A program made the position numbers and the translations under genes. Positions 1 to 11,041 of a stretch of DNA of 64,000 bases are shown here, piece after piece. Within the stretch, counting starts at the first letter, position 1, and the number at the start of each line of letters is the position of its first letter. This DNA is from Pseudorasbora parva (Eukaryota > Chordata > Actinopteri > Cypriniformes > Gobionidae). The DNA is taken from the NCBI RefSeq assembly GCF_024679245.1, contig NC_090176.1, positions 51,471,615-51,535,614 of the forward strand, read 5' to 3'. The notes beneath the pieces were generated by a model. It did no database searches, had not been told where the DNA came from, and worked only from the letters and a program-made list of their open reading frames with translations.

Positions 1-810
1 CGCTCCCTATCAGAATCCAAAGTTTCAGACGATTGGAGAAACTTTGTTTTTCGACCCAAAAAATCGAAAAGGCATACATACCCCTTTGTGTTTTTTTGGG
101 GAAAAAAAATTGTGTTTCTCCAATCTTCTCTAAACTCTGGATTCCGATAGGGGGCGCTAAGGCGTAGACAGGAGCGCAAGTCTGGTTGCCTTAGAGCTTT
201 CCAGAGCTGAACGGGAGCCGAAAACACATACCAGTTCCATTTTATGTAATGGCCCCCAAATAACCAGCCCACAGATATTGCCTTTTCTATGCAAATTAGG
301 CACTCAAATGACTTGAGAGTTAGGCGAACGTGTTCAGCTGAGTGTGCTTAGTACAATAGAGGTGTTTTAATACTCTGGAAGGCTCTAGGGCCACCAGACT
401 TGCGTTCCTGTCTAAGCCTCAGCACCCCCTCTCAGAATCCAGAGTTTTGGACAATCAGAGAAACTTTGTTTTTCGACCCAAACAATCGAAAAGGCATACA
501 TACCCCTTTGTGTTTTTTGGTGGGGAAATGTTGTGTTTCTCCAATCTTCTCGAAACTCTGGATTCCGATAAGGGCCGCTGAGGCGTAGACAGGAGCGCAA
601 GTCTGGTGGCCCTAGAGCCTTCCAGAGTATTAAAACACCTCTACTGTGCTAGGCACACTCAGCTGAACACGTTCACCTAAACTTTCAAGTCATTTGAGTG
701 CCTAATTTGCAGAGTAAAGGCTATTTCTGTGGGCTGGTTATTTTGGGGACATTACATAAAATCGAACTGGTACGTCTTTGTGTTTATGGCTGCAGTTCTG
801 CTCTGAAAGG

Positions 811-1045
811 GTCTAGGGCCACCAGACTTGCGTTCCTGTGTACGCCTCAGTGCTCCCTATCAGAATCCAGAGTTTCAGACGATTGGAGAAACTTTGTTTT
901 TCGACCCAAAAAATCGAAAAGGCATACATACCCCTTTGTGTTTTTTTGGGAAAAAAAATTGTGTTTCTCCAATCTTCTCTAAACTCTGGATTCCGATAGG
1001 GGGCGCTAAGGCGTAGACAGGAGCGCAAGTCTGGTTGCCTTAGAG
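811..1045. repeat. Representative hairpin block H1 of the satellite
   Basis: Left arm begins TCTAGGGCCACCAGACTTGC and right arm ends GCAAGTCTGGTTGCCTTAGA, its near reverse complement. The arms are about 90 bp with scattered mismatches, around a ~50 bp AT-rich centre. The centre itself holds a 7 bp stem (TTTTCGA/TCGAAAA). H1 blocks typically have CCCAAAAAATCG in the centre and GTGTACGCCTCA in the left arm; H2 blocks have CCCAAACAATCG and GTCTAAGCCTCA. This separates the two alternating hairpin types along the array. Confidence 0.9.
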
Positions 1046-1231
1046 CTTTCCAGAGCTGAATGGGAGCCGAAAACACATACCAGTTCCATTTTATGTAATG
1101 GCCCCCAAATAACCAGCCCACAGATATTGCCTTTTCTATGCAAATTAGGCACTCAAATGACTTGAGAGTTAGGTGAACGTGTTCAGCTGAGTGTGCTTAG
1201 TACAATAGAGGTGTTTTAATACTCTGGAAGG
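1046..1231. repeat. Representative spacer S (forward orientation)
   Basis: The spacer runs from GCTTTCCAGAGCTGAA to TTTTAATACTCTGGAAGG. It contains the octamer ATGCAAAT at 1138-1145, a perfect POU/Oct consensus, and a short dyad CCATTTTATGTAATGG. The same spacer recurs about every 849 bp through the array, with the opposite orientation half a period away. Confidence 0.88.
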
Positions 1232-1467
1232 CTCTAGGGCCACCAGACTTGCGTTCCTGTCTAAGCCTCAGCGCCCCCTATCAGAATCCAGAGTTTTGGA
1301 CAATCCGAGAAATTTTGTTTTTTGACCCAAACAATCGAAAAGGCATACATACCCCTTTGTGTTTTTTTGGGGGGGAAACGTTGTGTTTCTCCAATCTTCT
1401 TGAAACTCTGGATTCCGATAGGGGGCGCAGAGTCGTAGACAGGAGCGCAAGTCTGGTGGCCCTAGAG
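1232..1467. repeat. Representative hairpin block H2 of the satellite
   Basis: CTCTAGGGCC at the left end is exactly complementary to GGCCCTAGAG at the right end, and pairing continues through most of the arms. Each arm carries a GATAGGGGGCGC-type core (plus strand in the right arm, complementary GCGCCCCCTATC in the left arm), resembling the core of the CTCF motif, so the two cores in one hairpin point away from each other. The centre has a T-run followed by a G-run whose length varies between copies. Confidence 0.88.
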
Positions 1468-1660
1468 CCTTCTAGAGTATTAAAACACCTCTATTGTGCT
1501 AGGCACACTCAGCTGAACACGTTCACCTAAACTTTCAAGTCATTTGAGTGCCTAATTTGCAGAGTAAAGGCTATTTCTGTTGGCCGGTTATTTTGGGGAC
1601 ATTACATAAAAAGGAACTGGTACGTCTTTGTGTTTATGGCTCCAGTTCAGCTCTGTAAGG
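1468..1660. repeat. Representative spacer S' (reverse complement of S)
   Basis: This reads CCTTCCAGAGTATTAAAACA near its start and CATTACATAAAA further on, the reverse complement of the S spacer at 1046-1231 with substitutions. The POU octamer of S appears here as ATTTGCAG, one base off the consensus. S and S' have therefore each diverged as separate lineages while keeping alternation. Confidence 0.88.
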
Positions 1661-4600
1661 ATCTAGGGCCACCAGACTTGCGCTCCTGTGTACGCCTCAG
1701 CGCTCCCTATCAGAATCCAGAGTTTCAGACGATCGGAGAAACTTTGTTTTTCGACCCAAAAAATCGAAAAGGCATACATACCCCTTTGTGTTTTTTTGGG
1801 AAAAAAAATTGTGTTTCTCCAATCTTCTCGAAACTCTGGATTCCGATAGGGGGCACTGAGGCGTAGACAGGAGCGCAAGTCTGGTTGCCTTAGAGCTTTC
1901 CAGAGCTGAACGGGAGCCGAAAACACATACCAGTTACATTTTATGTAATGGCCCCCAAATAACCAGCCCACAGATATTGCCTTTTCTATGCAAATTAGGC
2001 ACTCAAATGACTTGAGAGTTAGGTGAACGTGTTCAGCTGAGTGTGCTTAGTACAATAGAGGTGTTTTAATACTCTGGAAGGCTCTAGGGCCACTACACTT
2101 GCGTTCCTGTCTAAGCCTCAGCGCCCCCTATCAGAATCCAGAGTTTTGGACAATCAGAGAAACTTTGTTTTTCGACCCAAACAATCGAAAAGGCATACAT
2201 ACCCCTTTGTGTTTTTTTGGGGGGGAAACGTTGTGTTTCTCCAATGTTCTTGAAACTCTGGATTCCGATAGGGGGCGCTGAGGAGTAGACAGGAGTGCAA
2301 GTCTGGGGGCCCCTAGAGCCTTCCAGAGTATTAAAACACCTCTACTGTGCTAGGCACACTCAGCTGAACACTTTCACCGAAACTTTCAAGTCATTTGAGT
2401 GCCTAATTGGCAGAGTAAAGGCTATTTCTGTTGGCCGGTTATTTTGGGGACATTACATAAAATGGAACTGGTACGTCTTTGTGTTTATGGCTCCAGTTCA
2501 GCTCTGTATGGGTCTAGGGCCACCAGACTTGCGCTCCTGTGTACGCCTCAGCGCTCCCTATCAGAATCCAGAGTTTCAGACGATTGGAGAAACTTTGTTT
2601 TTCGACCCAAAAAATCGAAAAGGCATACATACCCCTTTGTGTTTTTTTGGGAAAAAAAATTGTGTTTCTCCAATCTTCTCTAAACTCTGGATTCCGATAG
2701 GGGGCGCTAAGGCGTAGACAGGAGCGCAAGTCTGGTTGCCTTAGAGCTTTCCAGAGCTGAACGGGAGCCGAAAACACATACCAGTTCCATTTTATGTAAT
2801 GGCCCCCAAATAACCAGCCCACAGATATGGCCTTTTCTATGCAAATTAGGCACTCAAATGACTTGAGAGTTAGGTCAACGTGTTCAGCTGAGTGTCCTTA
2901 GTACAATAGAGGTGTTTTAATACTCTGGAAGGCTCTAGGGCCACCAGACTTGCGTTCCTGTCTAAGCCTCAGCGCCCCTATCAGAATCCAGAGTTTTGGA
3001 CAATCAGAGAAACTTTGTTTTTCGACCCAAACAATCGAAAAGGCATACATACCCCTTTGTGTTTTTTGGTGGGGAAATGTTGTGTTTCTCCAATCTTCTC
3101 GAAACTCTGGATTCCGATAAGGGGCGCAGAGTCGTAGACAGGAGCGCAAGTCTGGTGGCCCTAGAGCCTTCCAGAGTATTAAAACACCTCTATTGTGCTA
3201 GGCACACTCAGCTGAACACGTTCACCTAAAATTTCAAGTCATTTGAGTGCCTAATTTGCAGAGTAAAGGCTATTTCTGTTGGCCGGTTATTTTGGGGACA
3301 TTACATAAAATGGAACTGGTACGTCTGTGTTTATGGCTCCAGTTCGGCTCTGTATGGGTCTAGGGCCACCAGACTTGCGCTCCTGTGTACGCCTCAGCGC
3401 TCCCTATCAGAATCCAAAGTTTCAGACGATTGGAGAAACTTTGTTTTTCGACCCAAAAAATCGAAAAGGCATACATACCCCTTTGTGTTTTTTTGGGAAA
3501 AAAAATTGTGTTTCTCCAATCTTCTCTAAACTCTGGATTCCGATAGGGGGCGCTAAGGCGTAGACAGGAGCGCAAGTCTGGTTGCCTTAGAGCTTTCCAG
3601 AGCTGAACGGGAGCCAAAAACACATACCAGTTCCATTTTATGTAATGGCCCCCAAATAACCAGCCCACAGATATTGCCTTTTCTATGCAAATTAGGCACT
3701 CAAATGACTTGAGAGTTAGGCGAACGTGTTCAGCTGAGTGTGCTTAGTACAATAGAGGTGTTTTAATACTCTGGAAGGCTCTAGGGCCACCAGACTTGCG
3801 TTCCTGTCTAAGCCTCAGCACCCCCTCTCAGAATCCAGAGTTTTGGACAATCAGAGAAACTTTGTTTTTCGACCCAAACAATCGAAAAGGCATACATACC
3901 CCTTTGTGTTTTTTGGTGGGGAAATGTTGTGTTTCTCCAATCTTCTCGAAACTCTGGATTCCGATAAGGGGCGCAGAGGCGTAGACAGGAGCGCAAGTCT
4001 GGTGGCCCTAGAGCCTTCCAGAGTATTAAAACACCTCTACTGTGCTAGGCACACTCAGCTGAACACGTTCACCTAAACTTTCAAGTCATTTGAGTGCCTA
4101 ATTTGCAGAGTAAAGGCTATTTCTGTGGGCTGGTTATTTTGGGGACATTACATAAAATCGAACTGGTACGTCTTTGTGTTTATGGCTGCAGTTCTGCTCT
4201 GAAAGGGTCTAGGGCCACCAGACTTGCGTTCCTGTGTACGCCTCAGTGCTCCCTATCAGAATCCAGAGTTTCAGACGATTGGAGAAACTTTGTTTTTCGA
4301 CCCAAAAAATCGAAAAGGCATACATACCCCTTTGTGTTTTTTTGGGAAAAAAAATTGTGTTTCTCCAATCTTCTCTAAACTCTGGATTCCGATAGGGGGC
4401 GCTAAGGCGTAGACAGGAGTGCAAGTCTGGATGCCTTAGAGCTTTCCAGAGCTGAACGGGAGCCGAAAACACATACCAGTTCCATTTTATGTAATGGCCC
4501 CCAAATAACCAGCCCACAGATATTGCCTTTTCTATGCAAATTAGGCACTCAAATGACTTGAGAGTTAGGTGAACGTGTTCAGCTGAGTGTGCTTAGTACA

Positions 4601-5094
4601 ATAGAGGTGTTTTAATACTCTGGAAGGCTCTAGGGCCACCAGACTTGCGTTCCTGTCTAAGCCTCAGCGCCCCCTATCAGAATCCAGAGTTTTGGACTAT
4701 CAGAGAAATTTTGTTTTTCGACCCAAACAATCGAAAAGGCATACATACCCCTTTGTGTTTTTTTGGGGGGGAAACGTTGTGTTTCTCCAATCTTCTTGAA
4801 ACTCTGGATTCCGATAGGGGGCGCAGAGTCGTAGACAGGAGTGCAAGTCTGGTGGCCCTAGAGCCTTCCAGAGTATTAAAACACCTCTACTGTGCTAGGC
4901 ACACTCAGCTGAACACGTTCACCTAAAATTTCAAGTCATTTGAGTGCCTAATTTGCAGAGTAAAGGCTATTTCTGTTGGCCGGTTATTTTGGGGACATTA
5001 CATAAAATGGAACTGGTACGTCTGTGTTTATGGCTCCAGTTCGGCTCTGTATGGGTCTAGGGCCACCAGACTTGCGCTCCTGTGTACGCCTCAG

Positions 5095-8000
5095 CGCTCC
5101 CTATCAGAATCCAAAGTTTCAGACGATTGGAGAAACTTTGTTTTTCGACCCAAAAAATCGAAAAGGCATACATACCCCTTTGTGTTTTTTTGGGGAAAAA
5201 AAATTGTGTTTCTCCAATCTTCTCTAAACTCTGGATTCCGATAGGGGGCGCTAAGGCGTAGACAGGAGCGCAAGTCTGGTTGCCTTAGAGCTTTCCAGAG
5301 CTGAACGGGAGCCGAAAACACATACCAGTTCCATTTTATGTAATGGCCCCCAAATAACCAGCCCACAGATATTGCCTTTTCTATGCAAATTAGGCACTCA
5401 AATGACTTGAGAGTTAGGCGAACGTGTTCAGCTGAGTGTGCTTAGTACAATAGAGGTGTTTTAATACTCTGGAAGGCTCTAGGGCCACCAGACTTGCGTT
5501 CCTGTCTAAGCCTCAGCACCCCCTCTCAGAATCCAGAGTTTTGGACAATCAGAGAAACTTTGTTTTTCGACCCAAACAATCGAAAAGGCATACATACCCC
5601 TTTGTGTTTTTTGGTGGGGAAATGTTGTGTTTCTCCAATCTTCTCGAAACTCTGGATTCCGATAAGGGCCGCTGAGGCGTAGACAGGAGCGCAAGTCTGG
5701 TGGCCCTAGAGCCTTCCAGAGTATTAAAACACCTCTACTGTGCTAGGCACACTCAGCTGAACACGTTCACCTAAACTTTCAAGTCATTTGAGTGCCTAAT
5801 TTGCAGAGTAAAGGCTATTTCTGTGGGCTGGTTATTTTGGGGACATTACATAAAATCGAACTGGTACGTCTTTGTGTTTATGGCTGCAGTTCTGCTCTGA
5901 AAGGGTCTAGGGCCACCAGACTTGCGTTCCTGTGTACGCCTCAGTGCTCCCTATCAGAATCCAGAGTTTCAGACGATTGGAGAAACTTTGTTTTTCGACC
6001 CAAAAAATCGAAAAGGCATACATACCCCTTTGTGTTTTTTTGGGAAAAAAAATTGTGTTTCTCCAATCTTCTCTAAACTCTGGATTCCGATAGGGGGCGC
6101 TAAGGCGTAGACAGGAGCGCAAGTCTGGTTGCCTTAGAGCTTTCCAGAGCTGAATGGGAGCCGAAAACACATACCAGTTCCATTTTATGTAATGGCCCCC
6201 AAATAACCAGCCCACAGATATTGCCTTTTCTATGCAAATTAGGCACTCAAATGACTTGAGAGTTAGGTGAACGTGTTCAGCTGAGTGTGCTTAGTACAAT
6301 AGAGGTGTTTTAATACTCTGGAAGGCTCTAGGGCCACCAGACTTGCGTTCCTGTCTAAGCCTCAGCGCCCCCTATCAGAATCCAGAGTTTTGGACAATCC
6401 GAGAAATTTTGTTTTTTGACCCAAACAATCGAAAAGGCATACATACCCCTTTGTGTTTTTTTGGGGGGGAAACGTTGTGTTTCTCCAATCTTCTTGAAAC
6501 TCTGGATTCCGATAGGGGGCGCAGAGTCGTAGACAGGAGCGCAAGTCTGGTGGCCCTAGAGCCTTCTAGAGTATTAAAACACCTCTATTGTGCTAGGCAC
6601 ACTCAGCTGAACACGTTCACCTAAACTTTCAAGTCATTTGAGTGCCTAATTTGCAGAGTAAAGGCTATTTCTGTTGGCCGGTTATTTTGGGGACATTACA
6701 TAAAAAGGAACTGGTACGTCTTTGTGTTTATGGCTCCAGTTCAGCTCTGTAAGGATCTAGGGCCACCAGACTTGCGCTCCTGTGTACGCCTCAGCGCTCC
6801 CTATCAGAATCCAGAGTTTCAGACGATCGGAGAAACTTTGTTTTTCGACCCAAAAAATCGAAAAGGCATACATACCCCTTTGTGTTTTTTTGGGAAAAAA
6901 AAATTGTGTTTCTCCAATCTTCTCTAAACTCTGGATTCCGATAGGGGGCGCTAAGGCGTAGACAGGAGCGCAAGTCTGGTTGCCTTAGAGCTTTCCAGAG
7001 CTGAATGGGAGCCGAAAACACATACCAGTTCCATTTTATGTAATGGCCCCCAAATAACCAGCCCACAGATATTGCCTTTTCTATGCAAATTAGGCACTCA
7101 AATGACTTGAGAGTTAGGTGAACGTGTTCAGCTGAGTGTGCTTAGTACAATAGAGGTGTTTTAATACTCTGGAAGGCTCTAGGGCCACCAGACTTGCGTT
7201 CCTGTCTAAGCCTCAGCGCCCCCTATCAGAATCCAGAGTTTTGGACAATCCGAGAAATTTTGTTTTTTGACCCAAACAATCGAAAAGGCATACATACCCC
7301 TTTGTGTTTTTTTGGGGGGGAAACGTTGTGTTTCTCCAATCTTCTTGAAACTCTGGATTCCGATAGGGGGCGCAGAGTCGTAGACAGGAGCGCAAGTCTG
7401 GTGGCCCTAGAGCCTTCTAGAGTATTAAAACACCTCTATTGTGCTAGGCACACTCAGCTGAACACGTTCACCTAAACTTTCAAGTCATTTGAGTGCCTAA
7501 TTTGCAGAGTAAAGGCTATTTCTGTTGGCCGGTTATTTTGGGGACATTACATAAAAAGGAACTGGTACGTCTTTGTGTTTATGGCTCCAGTTCAGCTCTG
7601 TAAGGATCTAGGGCCACCAGACTTGCGCTCCTGTGTACGCCTCAGCGCTCCCTATCAGAATCCAGAGTTTCAGACGATCGGAGAAACTTTGTTTTTCGAC
7701 CCAAAAAATCGAAAAGGCATACATACCCCTTTGTGTTTTTTTGGGAAAAAAAATTGTGTTTCTCCAATCTTCTCGAAACTCTGGATTCCGATAGGGGGCA
7801 CTGAGGCGTAGACAGGAGCGCAAGTCTGGTTGCCTTAGAGCTTTCCAGAGCTGAACGGGAGCCGAAAACACATACCAGTTACATTTTATGTAATGGCCCC
7901 CAAATAACCAGCCCACAGATATTGCCTTTTCTATGCAAATTAGGCACTCAAATGACTTGAGAGTTAGGTGAACGTGTTCAGCTGAGTGTGCTTAGTACAA

Positions 8001-11000
8001 TAGAGGTGTTTTAATACTCTGGAAGGCTCTAGGGCCACTACACTTGCGTTCCTGTCTAAGCCTCAGCGCCCCCTATCAGAATCCAGAGTTTTGGACAATC
8101 AGAGAAACTTTGTTTTTCGACCCAAACAATCGAAAAGGCATACATACCCCTTTGTGTTTTTTTGGGGGGGAAACGTTGTGTTTCTCCAATGTTCTTGAAA
8201 CTCTGGATTCCGATAGGGGGCGCTGAGGAGTAGACAGGAGTGCAAGTCTGGGGGCCCCTAGAGCCTTCCAGAGTATTAAAACACCTCTACTGTGCTAGGC
8301 ACACTCAGCTGAACACTTTCACCGAAACTTTCAAGTCATTTGAGTGCCTAATTGGCAGAGTAAAGGCTATTTCTGTTGGCCGGTTATTTTGGGGACATTA
8401 CATAAAATGGAACTGGTACGTCTTTGTGTTTATGGCTCCAGTTCAGCTCTGTATGGGTCTAGGGCCACCAGACTTGCGCTCCTGTGTACGCCTCAGCGCT
8501 CCCTATCAGAATCCAGAGTTTCAGACGATTGGAGAAACTTTGTTTTTCGACCCAAAAAATCGAAAAGGCATACATACCCCTTTGTGTTTTTTTGGGAAAA
8601 AAAATTGTGTTTCTCCAATCTTCTCTAAACTCTGGATTCCGATAGGGGGCGCTAAGGCGTAGACAGGAGCGCAAGTCTGGTTGCCTTAGAGCTTTCCAGA
8701 GCTGAACGGGAGCCGAAAACACATACCAGTTCCATTTTATGTAATGGCCCCCAAATAACCAGCCCACAGATATTGCCTTTTCTATGCAAATTAGGCACTC
8801 AAATGACTTGAGAGTTAGGTCAACGTGTTCAGCTGAGTGTCCTTAGTACAATAGAGGTGTTTTAATACTCTGGAAGGCTCTAGGGCCACCAGACTTGCGT
8901 TCCTGTCTAAGCCTCAGCGCCCCTATCAGAATCCAGAGTTTTGGACAATCAGAGAAACTTTGTTTTTCGACCCAAACAATCGAAAAGGCATACATACCCC
9001 TTTGTGTTTTTTGGTGGGGAAATGTTGTGTTTCTCCAATCTTCTCGAAACTCTGGATTCCGATAAGGGGCGCAGAGTCGTAGACAGGAGCGCAAGTCTGG
9101 TGGCCCTAGAGCCTTCCAGAGTATTAAAACACCTCTATTGTGCTAGGCACACTCAGCTGAACACGTTCACCTAAAATTTCAAGTCATTTGAGTGCCTAAT
9201 TTGCAGAGTAAAGGCTATTTCTGTTGGCCGGTTATTTTGGGGACATTACATAAAATGGAACTGGTACGTCTGTGTTTATGGCTCCAGTTCGGCTCTGTAT
9301 GGGTCTAGGGCCACCAGACTTGCGCTCCTGTGTACGCCTCAGCGCTCCCTATCAGAATCCAAAGTTTCAGACGATTGGAGAAACTTTGTTTTTCGACCCA
9401 AAAAATCGAAAAGGCATACATACCCCTTTGTGTTTTTTTGGGAAAAAAAATTGTGTTTCTCCAATCTTCTCTAAACTCTGGATTCCGATAGGGGGCGCTA
9501 AGGCGTAGACAGGAGCGCAAGTCTGGTTGCCTTAGAGCTTTCCAGAGCTGAACGGGAGCCAAAAACACATACCAGTTCCATTTTATGTAATGGCCCCCAA
9601 ATAACCAGCCCACAGATATTGCCTTTTCTATGCAAATTAGGCACTCAAATGACTTGAGAGTTAGGCGAACGTGTTCAGCTGAGTGTGCTTAGTACAATAG
9701 AGGTGTTTTAATACTCTGGAAGGCTCTAGGGCCACCAGACTTGCGTTCCTGTCTAAGCCTCAGCACCCCCTCTCAGAATCCAGAGTTTTGGACAATCAGA
9801 GAAACTTTGTTTTTCGACCCAAACAATCGAAAAGGCATACATACCCCTTTGTGTTTTTTGGTGGGGAAATGTTGTGTTTCTCCAATCTTCTCGAAACTCT
9901 GGATTCCGATAAGGGGCGCAGAGGCGTAGACAGGAGCGCAAGTCTGGTGGCCCTAGAGCCTTCCAGAGTATTAAAACACCTCTACTGTGCTAGGCACACT
10001 CAGCTGAACACGTTCACCTAAACTTTCAAGTCATTTGAGTGCCTAATTTGCAGAGTAAAGGCTATTTCTGTGGGCTGGTTATTTTGGGGACATTACATAA
10101 AATCGAACTGGTACGTCTTTGTGTTTATGGCTGCAGTTCTGCTCTGAAAGGGTCTAGGGCCACCAGACTTGCGTTCCTGTGTACGCCTCAGTGCTCCCTA
10201 TCAGAATCCAGAGTTTCAGACGATTGGAGAAACTTTGTTTTTCGACCCAAAAAATCGAAAAGGCATACATACCCCTTTGTGTTTTTTTGGGAAAAAAAAT
10301 TGTGTTTCTCCAATCTTCTCTAAACTCTGGATTCCGATAGGGGGCGCTAAGGCGTAGACAGGAGTGCAAGTCTGGATGCCTTAGAGCTTTCCAGAGCTGA
10401 ACGGGAGCCGAAAACACATACCAGTTCCATTTTATGTAATGGCCCCCAAATAACCAGCCCACAGATATTGCCTTTTCTATGCAAATTAGGCACTCAAATG
10501 ACTTGAGAGTTAGGTGAACGTGTTCAGCTGAGTGTGCTTAGTACAATAGAGGTGTTTTAATACTCTGGAAGGCTCTAGGGCCACCAGACTTGCGTTCCTG
10601 TCTAAGCCTCAGCGCCCCCTATCAGAATCCAGAGTTTTGGACTATCAGAGAAATTTTTTTTTTTTCGACCCAAACAATCGAAAAGGCATACATACCCCTT
10701 TGTGTTTTTTTGGGGGGGAAACGTTGTGTTTCTCCAATCTTCTTGAAACTCTGGATTCCGATAGGGGGCGCAGAGTCGTAGACAGGAGTGCAAGTCTGGT
10801 GGCCCTAGAGCCTTCCAGAGTATTAAAACACCTCTACTGTGCTAGGCACACTCAGCTGAACACGTTCACCTAAAATTTCAAGTCATTTGAGTGCCTAATT
10901 TGCAGAGTAAAGGCTATTTCTGTTGGCCGGTTATTTTGGGGACATTACATAAAATGGAACTGGTACGTCTGTGTTTATGGCTCCAGTTCGGCTCTGTATG

Positions 11001-11041
11001 GGTCTAGGGCCACCAGACTTGCGCTCCTGTGTACGCCTCAG
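5095..11041. repeat. Higher-order repeat copy B (seven units)
   Basis: Collinear with copy A, but 5947 bp long because one 849 bp unit is present twice. It also has an expanded T-run near 10652-10665 that copies A and C lack. Collinearity with A is offset by 5094 before the extra unit and about 5945 after it. Confidence 0.9.
6724..7574. repeat. Extra tandem unit inside higher-order copy B
   Basis: The 851 bp beginning TGTTTATGGCTCCAG with GTAAGGATCTAGGG recurs immediately at 7575. Copies A (1630) and C (12671) have this unit only once. The two tandem copies differ by an A-run length near 6895 and by the downstream hairpin arm, consistent with unequal crossing over of exactly one full period. 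Confidence 0.8.

Larger units (their letters stand above)
1..5094. repeat. Higher-order repeat copy A (six 849 bp units)
   Basis: The sequence at position 1 recurs at 5095 and at 11042. In the stretches I compared, copy A and the later copies are almost identical, including private variants such as CAGCACCCCCTCTCAG (near 417, 5511 and 11458). Rare differences exist, for example CAGATATGGCC near 2822 against CAGATATTGCC in the matching place near 8767. A 5094 bp period equals six units, indicating recent amplification of a block rather than of single units. Confidence 0.9.
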
